Shown: positions 9,126 to 18,523, counted from the first letter of the stretch. The stretch: 64,000 bases of DNA from an uncultured Opitutaceae bacterium (GCA_903952145.1 CAJBES010000104.1:1-64000), one strand, 5' to 3'. The notes: generated by a model not told the origin, from the letters alone. Made by a program: numbers and translations.

Positions 9126-10270
9126 GGTGCGGAGGTGAGGAAGGAAAGGTCCACGGCCTGCCGCACGGTTTTGCCGGAGGCGGCGCGCAGCACGAGGTGG
9201 TCGCCGCGGAAGTCCACGCGGCGGACGGTGTCGAAGCCGCGCGGGATGGCGGCAACCCCCATGATGTAGGGCACGATGAGCGGACGGCGCGGATCGAGCC
9301 GCAGGGTGGTCGGGATGCCGCGCCGCGAGACCGGATTGGGTGCGGCGGATTCGGCGAGTCCGAAGTGAAAGTAACTCGTCACGTCCTCGAGCCCCAGCAC
9401 GCTGCGGTGCCGGCTGCTCCAGGGTGCCATGTGCCGGCCGCCGTTGGAATGCCAGAGCACCGTCGAGGCCAGCACCCGCGGATCCTTCAGCGCAAACCAC
9501 ACGTAGCGCTGCTCCGGGAAGGTCACCGCCGTCCACGCCACCGGTGTGTCCGCAAGGGACGAGAGCATCACCAAGTCCTCAAAGCCTGCCCGCGCCGGGT
9601 AGCGCGTCAGATCGGTCGTGCCACCAGTCGCCAGGGGCACGCGGCGCAGGTCGCGGATCTTCGCCCCGATCTTGAGCGCGGAATAGCCGCCTTGGGCGGG
9701 CAATTCGAACTGCTCCGGGCAGGTCTGGGCAAAGCGCCACGGGCTGAGCGCGATGCGGCCGGAGCCGGGCTTGTCCGGAAACTTCAAGGTCGCGTGGTGC
9801 CCGAGGCACATCGGCCCGCTCATGCCGTGGAGCTCGTGTCGGATGTAGAGGTTGGCTTCACCGGGCCGCAGCGTGATGCGCTTCACCACCCGGCCGGGCC
9901 GGACGCGGGTTTTCAATTCGGCGACCAGCGTCCCGGCGCCCGACTCCCGCGCCAGCAGCTTCCAGACGCCTTCCGCCGTCTCGCCGTGCACGGGATGTTT
10001 TTCGCCGCGCCACGGCCGGGCGTTGCCCCCGAAGGGCGCACAGAAAAAATCTCCGCGCAGCGGCCGCAACGCACCGGATGCCTCCGCCGGCAGCGGCTCG
10101 CCGTGCCAGGGCGCGATGGCGAAGGGCTGCACCGGGCCGGTGTCGGTCTGGAAGGTCACCGGCGCGAGGTGTCCGCCGCGGCAGGTGAGGAAGGCCTCCA
10201 CACGGTCGCTGGCAAAACGCCACGAGGGCTGATGGGCGATGGTTTGCTTGGTGATACCGGTCGGTTTCAT
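9122..10270 (-). CDS. Uncharacterised protein, possibly galactose-mutarotase fold
   Basis: 382-residue protein with no catalytic motif I can name. It looks all-beta: short aromatic-rich strands, LYIRHELHGMSGPMCLGHH in the first half (a strand-loop with two His like the mutarotase substrate site) and YVWFALKDPRVLASTVLWHSNGG in the second. No signal peptide. Coupled by a 4-bp overlap to the lyxose-isomerase-like gene. The mutarotase-fold suggestion is weak inference from strand pattern and context: an epimerase or sugar-binding protein beside a sugar isomerase would make sense. Start ATG at 10268-10270. Confidence 0.6.
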   Translation of the reverse strand: MKPTGITKQTIAHQPSWRFASDRVEAFLTCRGGHLAPVTFQTDTGPVQPFAIAPWHGEPLPAEASGALRPLRGDFFCAPFGGNARPWRGEKHPVHGETAEGVWKLLARESGAGTLVAELKTRVRPGRVVKRITLRPGEANLYIRHELHGMSGPMCLGHHATLKFPDKPGSGRIALSPWRFAQTCPEQFELPAQGGYSALKIGAKIRDLRRVPLATGGTTDLTRYPARAGFEDLVMLSSLADTPVAWTAVTFPEQRYVWFALKDPRVLASTVLWHSNGGRHMAPWSSRHRSVLGLEDVTSYFHFGLAESAAPNPVSRRGIPTTLRLDPRRPLIVPYIMGVAAIPRGFDTVRRVDFRGDHLVLRAASGKTVRQAVDLSFLTSAP

Positions 10271-10617
10271 GAGCCAAAGGTTGGCGGCCCGACAGCCCGG
10301 TGGCGAGTCTGCTCCGCTGCATCACCGGGCTATAAGCCGGGGTGCCACTTCGGTTAAGCCGCCGGCGTGCCTGCCGCTGGGTCCGGCCATGTTGTCGCCA
10401 GATTCCAATATGTGCCTGTCCTCATGCCGACCAAAGTGGACGCGCAGGTCCCACTGCGCGCCAAGGCGCATGCGTCCGCCGTGTTGTGTTCGTGGCCGGC
10501 CGCGGGATCTGCCGGCTCACCCAAGGCTGCGCGGGCGCGACCAAGCCGCGTCGTGAACAATTGAGCCGCGCCCAAGGGTTGCATCAACGCCGCCGTTGCC
10601 TACCATGCCCCCAACGC
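10271..10617. other. Divergent intergenic region, no gene seen
   Basis: 347 bp between the (-) isomerase operon and the (+) CNNM gene. Frames are open across it but without family resemblance. It must hold promoters for both directions; I see no convincing -35/-10 pair or long palindrome. Confidence 0.4.
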
Positions 10618-11943
10618 ATGTTCGGCCTGCCCATCGAGATTCTGTTCATCTGTGTGCTGGTGATCGCCAACGGGGTGCTCGCCATGGCCGAGACTGCGGT
10701 CGTCTCCGCACGGAAGTCCAAGCTGCGCCGGCTGGCCGACGCCGGCGACTCCGCCGCCAAGCAGGCCCTTGCGCTCGCGGCCAACCCGGCCCGCTTTCTG
10801 GCACTGGTGGAGTTCTGGCTGACGCTCAGCAGCACGATCGCCGGCGTGCTCGGTGGGGCCCGCCTCGCCGGACCGCTGGGTGTGTGGCTCGCCCGGACCG
10901 CGGTGCTGGCACCCTACGCGCCGGCCCTCGCCTTCGTCATCGTGGCACTCGGCCTCACCGCGTTTGTCCTGCTCTTTGGGGAACTCGTGCCGAAGCGCAT
11001 TGGCCTGGCCTACCCTGAGCGGGTCGCCGGCCTGCTCGCCGGCACCATGCGCACGCTCGCCTGGCTGGCCGCGCCGTCCCTGCGGCTCTTTGAACTCGCC
11101 ACCGAGGGGATCCTGCGGCTCATCCGCTTCCGCCCCGATCCCGGCGCCACCGTGGTGAGCGAGGACGAGGTGCGTGCGCTTGTGGAACAGGGCCTGCACG
11201 CCGGCGTCTTTCAACGCGCGGAGCAGCAGATGGTGGAGGGTGTGCTCGCGCTCGACCAGCGGTCCATCACCACCCTCATGACGCCGCGGCCGAAGATGGT
11301 CTTCCTCAACCTCGAGGATTCCGAGGAGATCAACTGGCGCAAGATCGTCACCAGCGGCCATTCGCATTTTCCGGTCTTCCACGGCAACCGCGACCAGGTC
11401 GTCGGCATGGTCTCGGTCAAGGCGATCTGGGCCAACTCCGCCATCGGCCTGCCCGCCACGCTGAAGAACCTTGTCGTCACGCCGCTCACGGTGCCGGAGA
11501 CCCTCAACGCGGCCCAGTTGCTCGAGCAGTTCAAACGGTCCGGCAAACACCTCGCCATCGTCACCGATGAGTTTGGCGCCGTGCAGGGGCTGGTGACCCT
11601 CATTGATGTGTTCGAGGCCATCGTGGGCGATCTGCCCGACCACGGCCCGCGCCAGGCACAGCCCGAGGTGCGCCGCCGCGAGGACGGCTCGTGGCTCATC
11701 GACGCCACCCTGCCCGTCGCCGAGTTGAAGACCCTCCTCGGCCTCAAGGTCCGCCTGCCGCGCGAAGGCGAGGCGGATTACAAGACCCTCGGCGGCTTCG
11801 TGATGACCTATTTCGGGCGCATCCCCGTGGCGGGCGACTGGTTCGTCTGGGCCGGCTGGCGCTTCGAAGTGGTCGATATGGACCGCCACCGCATCGACAA
11901 GTTGCTGGTGAGCCGCACCCCGGCCCCCGCCGCGCCGGCCTGA
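10618..11943 (+). CDS. CNNM/CorC (HlyC) family membrane protein with CBS domains
   Basis: 441-residue inner-membrane protein of the hemolysin C/CorC type, associated with Mg2+/Co2+ transport or resistance. A DUF21/CNNM transmembrane domain covers about residues 1-175 (IEILFICVLVIANGVLAMAE and later helices, with the FGELVPKRIGL signature). Then come two CBS domains (LMTPRPKMVFL; HLAIVTDEFGAVQGLVTL) and a C-terminal CorC_HlyC domain (WLIDATLPVAELK ... LGGFVMTYFGRIP). ATG at 10618 was chosen because the protein then begins directly at the first helix; in-frame upstream sequence is unlike any domain. Housekeeping-type gene, apparently unrelated to the sugar operons. Confidence 0.93.
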   Translation: MFGLPIEILFICVLVIANGVLAMAETAVVSARKSKLRRLADAGDSAAKQALALAANPARFLALVEFWLTLSSTIAGVLGGARLAGPLGVWLARTAVLAPYAPALAFVIVALGLTAFVLLFGELVPKRIGLAYPERVAGLLAGTMRTLAWLAAPSLRLFELATEGILRLIRFRPDPGATVVSEDEVRALVEQGLHAGVFQRAEQQMVEGVLALDQRSITTLMTPRPKMVFLNLEDSEEINWRKIVTSGHSHFPVFHGNRDQVVGMVSVKAIWANSAIGLPATLKNLVVTPLTVPETLNAAQLLEQFKRSGKHLAIVTDEFGAVQGLVTLIDVFEAIVGDLPDHGPRQAQPEVRRREDGSWLIDATLPVAELKTLLGLKVRLPREGEADYKTLGGFVMTYFGRIPVAGDWFVWAGWRFEVVDMDRHRIDKLLVSRTPAPAAPA

Positions 11944-11971
11944 GCCGTCGGCCGGACGGATCCACCACCCC

Positions 11972-13129
11972 ATGGCCCCGTTCCTCCCACTTGCCCTCGG
12001 CATCCTCGTCGCCGCCGGCTGGCTTGTTCTCGCCGGCGTGCTGATGCGTGGTAACCGCCGCCTGCGCCGGCTGGCCGCACTCGGCGCCGCGCCGCCGGCC
12101 CGTTGGCCGCGGGTCTCCATCGTCTTCGCCGCGCGCAACGAGGGTCATGCCGTGGGCGCAGCCGTCACCACCATGCTCGCGCTCGATTATCCCGACTGGG
12201 AGCTCATCGCCGTCAATGACCGCTCCGATGACAGCACCGGGGCCGTGCTCGATGCCCTCGCCGGCTGCGAACCGCGTCTGTCGGTCGTCCATGTCGGCAC
12301 CCTGCCGCCGGGTTGGCTGGGGAAGACCCATGCGCTGCACCTCGGCGCGGCCCGGGCATCGGGTGACTTCATCCTGTTTACCGACGCCGACGTCCACTTC
12401 CGGCCCGATGCGCTGCGCCGCGCCGTCGCCCATGCCGAGGCCACGGGGCTCGCCCTGTTGACCGCCGTGCCGGCACTCCACGGGCCGGGCCACGCCCTGG
12501 GGGTGTGCGTCAACGCCTTCAGCCTCGCGTTCACCGCCTGGCTGCGGCCGTGGCGCATCCCGGACCTGCACTGTGATGCGCATGGCAGCGTCGGCGCCTT
12601 CGGGCTGGTGCGCACCGCCACCTATCGCGCCCTTGGCGGTCATGCGCCGCTACGGCTGCGCCCCGACGACGACATCAAACTCGGCCTGCTTTTCAAACAA
12701 CACGGCGCCCGCTGCGAACTGCTCCACGGCAGCGGCGCTCTCACCGTGGCATGGTATGGGAGCGTGGGCGCCATGGTCCGCGGGCTGGAGAAAAATGGTT
12801 ACGCTGCCACCGACTACCGTCCGTGGCTCGTGGGGCTCGGGGCCGCGGGGCAAGCGCTTTTCTTCCTCTGGCCCATCGCCGCGCTCGGCCTGACGCACGG
12901 GGCGACCTGGGGGCTGCACGCCGGTGCCGTGGCGGTGATGCTGGGGCTCGGCTGTGATCAAACCCGTTTCACCGGCGGTCGCTGGTGGCATGGGCTTTTC
13001 CTGCCGCTCGGCGCCGCGGTTTTCGGCTATGCGGTGGTCCGCTCCATGGTCGTCACCCTCCGGCGCGGCGGCATTGTCTGGCGCGGCACCTTCTACCCGT
13101 TGCGCGAACTACGGGCCAACCGCCTGTGA
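11972..13129 (+). CDS. Membrane GT2 family glycosyltransferase
   Basis: 385-residue glycosyltransferase. One N-terminal helix (residues 5-25) leads to a GT-A domain with VSIVFAARNEG (about 47-57), NDRSDDST, and the DxD-type FTDADVHF (about 130-137), then RPDDDIKLG as acceptor-side acidic motif. C-terminal hydrophobic segments (about residues 285-360) anchor it again. The organisation resembles HpnI/HpnB-like and carotenoid or lipid glycosyltransferases, acting on a lipid acceptor at the inner face of the membrane. It follows the CNNM gene by 28 bp. Acceptor and sugar donor unknown. Confidence 0.85.
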   Translation: MAPFLPLALGILVAAGWLVLAGVLMRGNRRLRRLAALGAAPPARWPRVSIVFAARNEGHAVGAAVTTMLALDYPDWELIAVNDRSDDSTGAVLDALAGCEPRLSVVHVGTLPPGWLGKTHALHLGAARASGDFILFTDADVHFRPDALRRAVAHAEATGLALLTAVPALHGPGHALGVCVNAFSLAFTAWLRPWRIPDLHCDAHGSVGAFGLVRTATYRALGGHAPLRLRPDDDIKLGLLFKQHGARCELLHGSGALTVAWYGSVGAMVRGLEKNGYAATDYRPWLVGLGAAGQALFFLWPIAALGLTHGATWGLHAGAVAVMLGLGCDQTRFTGGRWWHGLFLPLGAAVFGYAVVRSMVVTLRRGGIVWRGTFYPLRELRANRL

Positions 13130-13176
13130 CGGCCACGCCGGGGCGTGCCGCCCTGCCGGATTTCAATGGGCTGCGC

Positions 13177-13692
13177 TCAGTTGCCGGCGGCGCCAACCAC
13201 CTTCAGCACATCCTCAGCCTGCTGCTTCGTCGAAGCGCTGTAGTCGGCCCAGACGATCTTGCCGCCTTTGATCAGATAGGCCTGGCGCTTGGCAAAGCCC
13301 AGCGTCGTCGGCACGCCGAAAGCCGCGACCACTTTCTTGTCGTGGTCGGCGATGAGCGTGAACGGCAGGTTATATTTCTCCTTGAAGGCCTTCTGGGTCT
13401 CGGGCTGGTCGGTGCTCACGCCGATGACGGCCACGCCCTTGGCCGAAAGATCTTCAAACGCATCGCGCAACGAGCAGCCCTGGGCGGTGCAGCTGGGGGT
13501 ATCGGCCTTGGGGTAGAAATAAACCAGCGTGTAGGGCTGCTGGGCGTAGACATCAGCCAGGGCGAGCGTGGTCCCGGTTTCGGTGACGCCGGAGACGGCG
13601 GGCGCGGCGGCGCCCACGGCGAGTGGTTCGGCAGAGGAAAAGAGCGACATGGTAAGAAAAATAGCGAAGGCGAGGACGGGGCGGAGTTTCAT
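13177..13692 (-). CDS. Secreted BCP/AhpC-type peroxiredoxin
   Basis: 171-residue thiol peroxidase of the BCP/PrxQ class. Signal peptide at residues 1-21 (MKLRPVLAFAIFLTMSLFSSA), then the thioredoxin fold with YPKADTPSCTAQGCSLRD: peroxidatic C68 in the PxxxTxxC context and resolving C73 five residues later, as in atypical 2-Cys PrxQ. It would reduce peroxides in the periplasm. The ATG at 13690-13692 was selected because it places the signal peptide at the N-terminus. It converges with the GT2 gene; a short CACGCC-gg-GGCGTG hairpin lies at 13134-13147 between the stops. Confidence 0.92.
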   Translation of the reverse strand: MKLRPVLAFAIFLTMSLFSSAEPLAVGAAAPAVSGVTETGTTLALADVYAQQPYTLVYFYPKADTPSCTAQGCSLRDAFEDLSAKGVAVIGVSTDQPETQKAFKEKYNLPFTLIADHDKKVVAAFGVPTTLGFAKRQAYLIKGGKIVWADYSASTKQQAEDVLKVVGAAGN

Positions 13693-13841
13693 ACGCTTCC
13701 ATCCATACCCACCAGGCCGCCTTTCGCAAGCGGGCCGGCCAAACGCACCTGAACCAATGGAAGCGGCCGGCACCCCCGGGTTGCCCGGACCTGGCAAACG
13801 CTTCCGCGGCCTGCAATTCCCGCTGATGTGGCCGGCGGGAA

Positions 13842-14927
13842 CTACCGCGCCGGCGTCAGCACCCGCGCCGCGGCCTGTGCCTTCAGGCAGAGCTCGGCGG
13901 CCTTGAAGGCGTGCGCCTGGGTCATCGCCCTTTCGGTACGGTTCAGGCAGTCGAGGATGAGCTCGCCGAAGAAGCGGAAGCCGACCCGGCCGGCGACGTT
14001 CATGAGCTGTTCGCCGCGATCATCGACCAAAACCAGGTTGTCGCCCGCGTCGCCGCGGCCGACGTCCACGTATTTGCGCAGCTCGATGTAGCCCTTCGTG
14101 CCGAGGATCACGGTGCGGCCGTCGCCCCACGTGCGCAGGCCGTCGGGCGTGAACCAGTCCACGCGGATGTAGTTCGAGGTCCCGTTGTCGCCGATGAGCG
14201 AAGCCTCGCCAAAATCCTCCAGCCCGGGGGTGTCGGGATTGGCAAAGTTGCCCACGGCGGCATGGGCGACGGTCGCGTCAGTCGCACCGCTGTAGAAAAG
14301 AAACTGCTCGAACTGGTGGCTGCCGATGTCGCAAAGAATGCCGCCGTAGCGGGCCTTGTCAAAAAACCACGCCGGGCGCGAGGGCTTGTTCAGCCGGTGC
14401 GGCCCGAGCCCGAGCACCTGGATCACCCGCCCGATGGCGCCGCCGTGCACGAGGTCGCCGGCGTGCATGGCGCACTCCACATGCAGCCGCTCGCTGTAAT
14501 ACACCATGTATTTGCGGCCGGTGGCGGCCACGGTGCGCTGCGCTTCGGCCAGCTGGGCGAGCGTGGTGAAGGGAGTCTTGTCGGTGAAATAGTCCTTGCC
14601 CGCCCGCATCACCCGGACGCCGATCGGACCGCGGTCACAAGGCACCGCCGCGGCCGCGACAAGATGCACCGCCGGGTCGGCCAGGATTTCGTCGAAGCTG
14701 CGCGCCACCTGCACCTGCGGGTAGGCCTTGCGAAAGGCCGCCACCTTCGCGGGGTCGGCATCGTAAACCCACTGGAGCGTCGCGCCGGCTTCGATCAGCC
14801 CGTTGCACTGGCCATGGATGTGCCCATGTTCCAAATAGGCCGCGGCAAACCCAAACTCACCCGGTTTCACCACCGGGTTTGGCTTGCCCTGCGGCGCGTA
14901 GTTCATGCCATCGGATATTTGCGCCAT
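13842..14927 (-). CDS. Gfo/Idh/MocA family oxidoreductase
   Basis: 361-residue NAD(P)-dependent dehydrogenase-like protein. The Rossmann part differs from the textbook form: FGFAAAYLEHGHIHGQCNGL replaces the usual GxGxxG loop, and YFTDKTPFTTLAQL replaces the EKP motif, so DKTP stands in for EKP. The C-terminal half (RYGGILCDIGSHQFEQFLFYSG) has the DIGxHxxE catalytic-site pattern. Start ATG at 14925-14927 or the later ATG at 14904-14906. Divergent from the next Gfo/Idh gene across about 200 bp. Substrate probably a polyol or sugar. Confidence 0.88.
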   Translation of the reverse strand: MAQISDGMNYAPQGKPNPVVKPGEFGFAAAYLEHGHIHGQCNGLIEAGATLQWVYDADPAKVAAFRKAYPQVQVARSFDEILADPAVHLVAAAAVPCDRGPIGVRVMRAGKDYFTDKTPFTTLAQLAEAQRTVAATGRKYMVYYSERLHVECAMHAGDLVHGGAIGRVIQVLGLGPHRLNKPSRPAWFFDKARYGGILCDIGSHQFEQFLFYSGATDATVAHAAVGNFANPDTPGLEDFGEASLIGDNGTSNYIRVDWFTPDGLRTWGDGRTVILGTKGYIELRKYVDVGRGDAGDNLVLVDDRGEQLMNVAGRVGFRFFGELILDCLNRTERAMTQAHAFKAAELCLKAQAAARVLTPAR

Positions 14928-15128
14928 GCAGCCAGCAGGCTCCCGCCGCCGGGGTGAGTCAAATTTTAAGGCGCCCGGGAAGCTGCCACGCAATCCGTCA
15001 CACCGGCCTTCCCCGCGGCCAAACCGTCATTTTCACTTATGAAGTGAAATGTGGATTTATGTGTCCTGGCCCAAACCAACGCCAATGGCATCGACGCACC
15101 GCGGTTTTTCGCTCCATCCTCCGTTTCC

Positions 15129-16175
15129 ATGACGACCACCTCTCCTCTCGGCTTTGGCATCATCGGCACCGGCATGATCGCCGGTTACCACGCGCAGGCG
15201 ATCAGCCGCACGGCGGGGGCCCGGCTGGTCGGCGTCGCCGACTGTGTCGCGACGTCCGCCCGGTCTTTTGCCGAAAAACACGGGGTGAAATTTGCGACCG
15301 CCGAAGTCGCCACCCTCGTCGCCCGGTCAGACATCCAGGTGATCTGCATCACGACCCCGAGCGGCGCACATCTCGAACCCGCGCTCGCCGCCATCGCAGC
15401 CGGCAAGCATGTAATCATCGAAAAACCCCTCGAGATCACGACGGCCCGCGCCGACCGCATCATCGAGGCGGCGGCAAAGGCCGGGGTGCTGCTGGCTCCG
15501 ATCTTCCAATCCCGTTTTGGCGCGGGGGCGCAGAGGGTGAAAGCGGCCGTTGCCGCCGGCCGCCTCGGGCGTCTCGTGCTCGCCAGCGCCTACGTCAAGT
15601 GGCACCGCGACGCATCCTATTACACCGGTTGGAAAGGCACCCTGGCAATCGATGGGGGCGGGGCGGTGATCAACCAATCCGTGCACGGCCTCGATCTGCT
15701 GCAGTGGTTCGCCGGGCTGCCGGAGGAAGTTTTCGCCTGCAAGACCCGCCGGGTGCACACCGGCATCGAAGCGGAGGACACCGCATGCGCCGTGTTCCGC
15801 TACCCCGGTGGCGCGCTGGGCGGGTTCGAGGCCACCACTGCGGCATGGCCCGGCTGGGCGCGCCGCATCGAGTTGTGCGGCGAGCACGGCTCGATTGTGC
15901 TCGAGGACGACCATATCGCCCGCTGGGATTTCCGCACGGCCCATCCGGAAGACGCAGCGATCCGCACCGCCGCCAACGACAGCGCCCTTGGGGCCGGGGC
16001 CGGGGCGGCAAACACCATTTCGAGCGAGGGGCACCTCCGCCAGATCGGCGATCTGGTCACCACCATCCGCACCGGCCGCCCGCTGGCCGTCGACGGCCGC
16101 GAGGCACGCAAAGCCGTCGCCCTCGTCAACGCCATCTATGCCTCCGCTGAGCGCGGCGTCCCGGTGAAACTGTAA
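15129..16175 (+). CDS. Gfo/Idh/MocA family oxidoreductase
   Basis: 348-residue NAD(P)-dependent dehydrogenase. GFGIIGTGMIAGYHAQAI (about residues 8-25) is the nucleotide loop, HVIIEKPLEITTARAD has the EKP motif, and AIDGGGAVINQSVHGLDLLQ the catalytic GxxxxxxxxHxxD region. ATG at 15129 places the GxGxxA loop at the normal distance. First gene of a (+) run with an amidohydrolase, a broken SDR and a D-threonine-aldolase-like gene, which points to catabolism of a sugar acid or lactone: dehydrogenation to a lactone, then lactone hydrolysis by the amidohydrolase (inference). Confidence 0.92.
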   Translation: MTTTSPLGFGIIGTGMIAGYHAQAISRTAGARLVGVADCVATSARSFAEKHGVKFATAEVATLVARSDIQVICITTPSGAHLEPALAAIAAGKHVIIEKPLEITTARADRIIEAAAKAGVLLAPIFQSRFGAGAQRVKAAVAAGRLGRLVLASAYVKWHRDASYYTGWKGTLAIDGGGAVINQSVHGLDLLQWFAGLPEEVFACKTRRVHTGIEAEDTACAVFRYPGGALGGFEATTAAWPGWARRIELCGEHGSIVLEDDHIARWDFRTAHPEDAAIRTAANDSALGAGAGAANTISSEGHLRQIGDLVTTIRTGRPLAVDGREARKAVALVNAIYASAERGVPVKL

Positions 16176-16248
16176 GCCTGCCGCGCGTCCGCCAAGCCCG
16201 CGTTTTGACGTTGATTCGACCACCCGGCTGGCGCGTATTGGGGGAAAA

Positions 16249-17223
16249 TTGAACAGGCCCGTGCTCATCGACTGTCACAATCACCTCGGCGTTGACCTGT
16301 TCTTCTACCTGAACGGCTACCACCCCTACGCGCAGGATCTGCCCGCGCTAGTGACCGAGGGCCGGCGCTGCGGCATCGACCGCTGGGTGGTGTTTCCGAT
16401 GGTGACCAACCTCACCTTCGACGTGCCGGCGATGCGCGCCGCGAAATTCACCTACGGCGGCCTCGAGACCGTGCCCTACGTGTTCGAGAACGAGCGCATG
16501 TTCCGCGAGCTCTACGAACTCTACCCTGATCTCGGCCGGCTCACCCTGCCCTTCGCCATCCTCGACCCGATGCGCGAACCTGCCGCCCAGCTGAAGAAAC
16601 TGCGCGAGTTCCGCCCCCGGTTCCCGTTTTACGGTCTCAAGATCCAGGCAACCATCATCCAGTCCGATGTCACCGCGCTCCTGACCACCGGTCGCGGCTT
16701 TCTCGACTTCGCCGCGGAGTTCAACCTGCCCTTCCTCATCCACTCGAGCGTAAAGCCTGACGATGTCTGGTCGCAGGCGCGGGACATTCTCCGGGTCGCC
16801 GAAGCCACGCCCGGCGTCCGCTTCTGCCTCGCGCATTCCTGCCGTTTCGACCGCGAATGCCTCGACCGCGTGGCGCAACTGCCCAACACGTGGTTCGACT
16901 GCTCCGCCCACCGCATCCATTGCGAATGCGTGAACCTCGGGCTGCCCGCCGTCGCACCGCAGCCGCACCGCTTCGCCGCCGACTATCGCAACCCCACCAC
17001 AGTGCTGCGCGACCTCGCTGAGGCCTATCCGACGAAACTCATCTGGGGTTCCGACACGCCATTCCAAAGCTACGTGGACAAGGACTATTCATTGCGCAGC
17101 ACCTATGCCGAGGAAACCGCCTGTCTCCACGCACTGCCCACCCGACTCAAGCAGGCCGTCGCCCACGGCAACCTCCTCGCCCTCCTTCAGCTCAAAGATG
17201 CCAACCTTCTCCCTCAAGGGTAA
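16249..17223 (+). CDS. Amidohydrolase 2 family TIM-barrel hydrolase, TTG start
   Basis: 324-residue metal-dependent hydrolase (Amidohydro_2, the family of sugar lactonases and decarboxylases). VLIDCHNHLGVD (residues 5-16) gives the HxH metal pair; FLIHSS, CLAHSCRFD and LIWGSDTPFQS give the later His and the Asp. No ATG fits: the frame opens at TTG 16249, preceded by GGGGGAAAA at good Shine-Dalgarno distance, with GTG at 16261 as alternative, which would start only two residues before the first strand. The last 26 bp overlap the start of the SDR remnant. It probably hydrolyses a lactone produced by the Gfo/Idh dehydrogenase. Confidence 0.87.
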   Translation: MNRPVLIDCHNHLGVDLFFYLNGYHPYAQDLPALVTEGRRCGIDRWVVFPMVTNLTFDVPAMRAAKFTYGGLETVPYVFENERMFRELYELYPDLGRLTLPFAILDPMREPAAQLKKLREFRPRFPFYGLKIQATIIQSDVTALLTTGRGFLDFAAEFNLPFLIHSSVKPDDVWSQARDILRVAEATPGVRFCLAHSCRFDRECLDRVAQLPNTWFDCSAHRIHCECVNLGLPAVAPQPHRFAADYRNPTTVLRDLAEAYPTKLIWGSDTPFQSYVDKDYSLRSTYAEETACLHALPTRLKQAVAHGNLLALLQLKDANLLPQG

Positions 17224-17392
17224 CTCCGCCCTCGTCACCGGCTTCCCCAAGGGCATCGGCCTCGGCCTTGCCCACGGCCTCCATGCCGCCGGCGCGACCA
17301 CCTTTCTTCTGTCGTCCGCCGCCAGCTCCTTCACCGGCCAGATTCCCGGGGTGGATGGCGGATTGACCGTCGGGCAGATCGGGCGGAGGTAA
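17198..17392 (+). pseudogene. SDR dehydrogenase with internal in-frame deletion
   Basis: A 64-codon frame begins like a complete SDR (FSLKGNSALVTGFPKGIGLG, residues 4-23, with the TGxxxGIG loop) and ends like one (SSAASSFTGQIPGVDGGLTV), but the roughly 185 residues between, with the catalytic Ser, Tyr and Lys, are missing. The junction is in frame near residue 34. Both ends resemble gluconate 5-dehydrogenase-type SDRs. It overlaps the amidohydrolase stop and ends 6 bp before the next gene, so the deletion leaves operon spacing intact. It cannot be an active dehydrogenase. Confidence 0.85.
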
Positions 17393-17398
17393 GACGGC

Positions 17399-18487
17399 AT
17401 GGCCACGACCGCCACCCTCGCCACCCCCGCCGTGCTTGTGGACCGCGCGCGGCTTGAGGCCAACATCGCGGACATGCAGCGCGTCTGCGATGCCCATGGC
17501 GTCGAGCTCCGCCCGCACATCAAGACGCACAAGATGGTCGAGGTCGCCCGCCGGCAGCTCGCCGCCGGCGCCCGCGGGCTCACCTGCGCCAAGCTCGGCG
17601 AGGCCGAGGCCATGCTGCCCTCCGGCGTGCGCAGCCTGTTCGTCGCCCATTCCCTCGCGGATCCAGGCCAGGCTCCGCGCGTCGCCGCACTCGCGGACCG
17701 GCTCGACGATTTCCGCGTCGCCGTCACGAGCGAGGCGCACGCCATCGTCCTCGCCACGGTCGCCGCGGCCGCCGGCCGCAAACTCGCGGTGATGATGGCC
17801 GTGGACACCGGCCTCGGCCGCGAGGGCGTGCGCGAGCTGGCCGCGGCGCAGCGTCTCGCCGTGTGGCTGGGCCGCAGCCGCCACCTCGCGCTCCGCGGTT
17901 TCTACACGCACGAAGGCAATTTTTACGGCCTGCCGCGCGAACAGCAGCTCACGCACGTCAGTGAGCTCCTCGACCGGCTCTGCGCCGTGCGCGACGCCAT
18001 CGATCGCACCCTGCCCGTGTGGCCCGGCTGCAGTGTCTCCGCGAAGCTCATCGCCGCCGCCAGCGCCGGCCGCGTGCAGGCGGTGCGCCCTGGCGCCTAC
18101 ATGTTTGGCGACCTCTCCCTCTCCGAGGTGACCGGCGTCATGCCGTCCGCAACGGTGGCGGTGCACGTGCTCGCAACCGTGGTGGACAAACCCGAGCCGG
18201 GCCTCGCCCTGATCGATGCCGGCTCGAAGACCTTTTCCTCCGACCGCACGGCCGACAATATCCATGCCCGCGCCGCCGACGGCCGCGATCTCGCCGTCGT
18301 GCGCGTCAACGAGGAGCATGGCTACGTGCGCGGTGCGGCGGTGGAGGCCCTGCGCGTGGGCGAACGCCTTGCCTTCACCCCGGCGCACATCTGCCCGGTC
18401 ATCAACCTCACCGACGAGGTCACCGTGACCGGGGGCGGACAAATCGTGGACACGTGGCGCGTCGAGGCCCGCGGCAAAAACCGCTGA
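17399..18487 (+). CDS. D-threonine aldolase / D-serine dehydratase-like PLP protein
   Basis: 362-residue fold-type III PLP enzyme (alanine racemase N-terminal barrel plus D-serine dehydratase-like domain). RPHIKTHK (residues 38-45) supplies the Schiff-base Lys; RGFYTHEGNFYG and the C-terminal FTPAHICPVIN supply the metal-binding His and Cys of the DSD1/D-threonine aldolase family. Such enzymes cleave or dehydrate beta-hydroxy-D-amino acids. It is last in the run with the Gfo/Idh protein, amidohydrolase and SDR remnant. Which reaction it performs here is not settled. Confidence 0.88.
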   Translation: MATTATLATPAVLVDRARLEANIADMQRVCDAHGVELRPHIKTHKMVEVARRQLAAGARGLTCAKLGEAEAMLPSGVRSLFVAHSLADPGQAPRVAALADRLDDFRVAVTSEAHAIVLATVAAAAGRKLAVMMAVDTGLGREGVRELAAAQRLAVWLGRSRHLALRGFYTHEGNFYGLPREQQLTHVSELLDRLCAVRDAIDRTLPVWPGCSVSAKLIAAASAGRVQAVRPGAYMFGDLSLSEVTGVMPSATVAVHVLATVVDKPEPGLALIDAGSKTFSSDRTADNIHARAADGRDLAVVRVNEEHGYVRGAAVEALRVGERLAFTPAHICPVINLTDEVTVTGGGQIVDTWRVEARGKNR

Positions 18488-18523
18488 ACCACAACGGCGC
18501 CGGTGCTCCCAATCCTCCCAACC

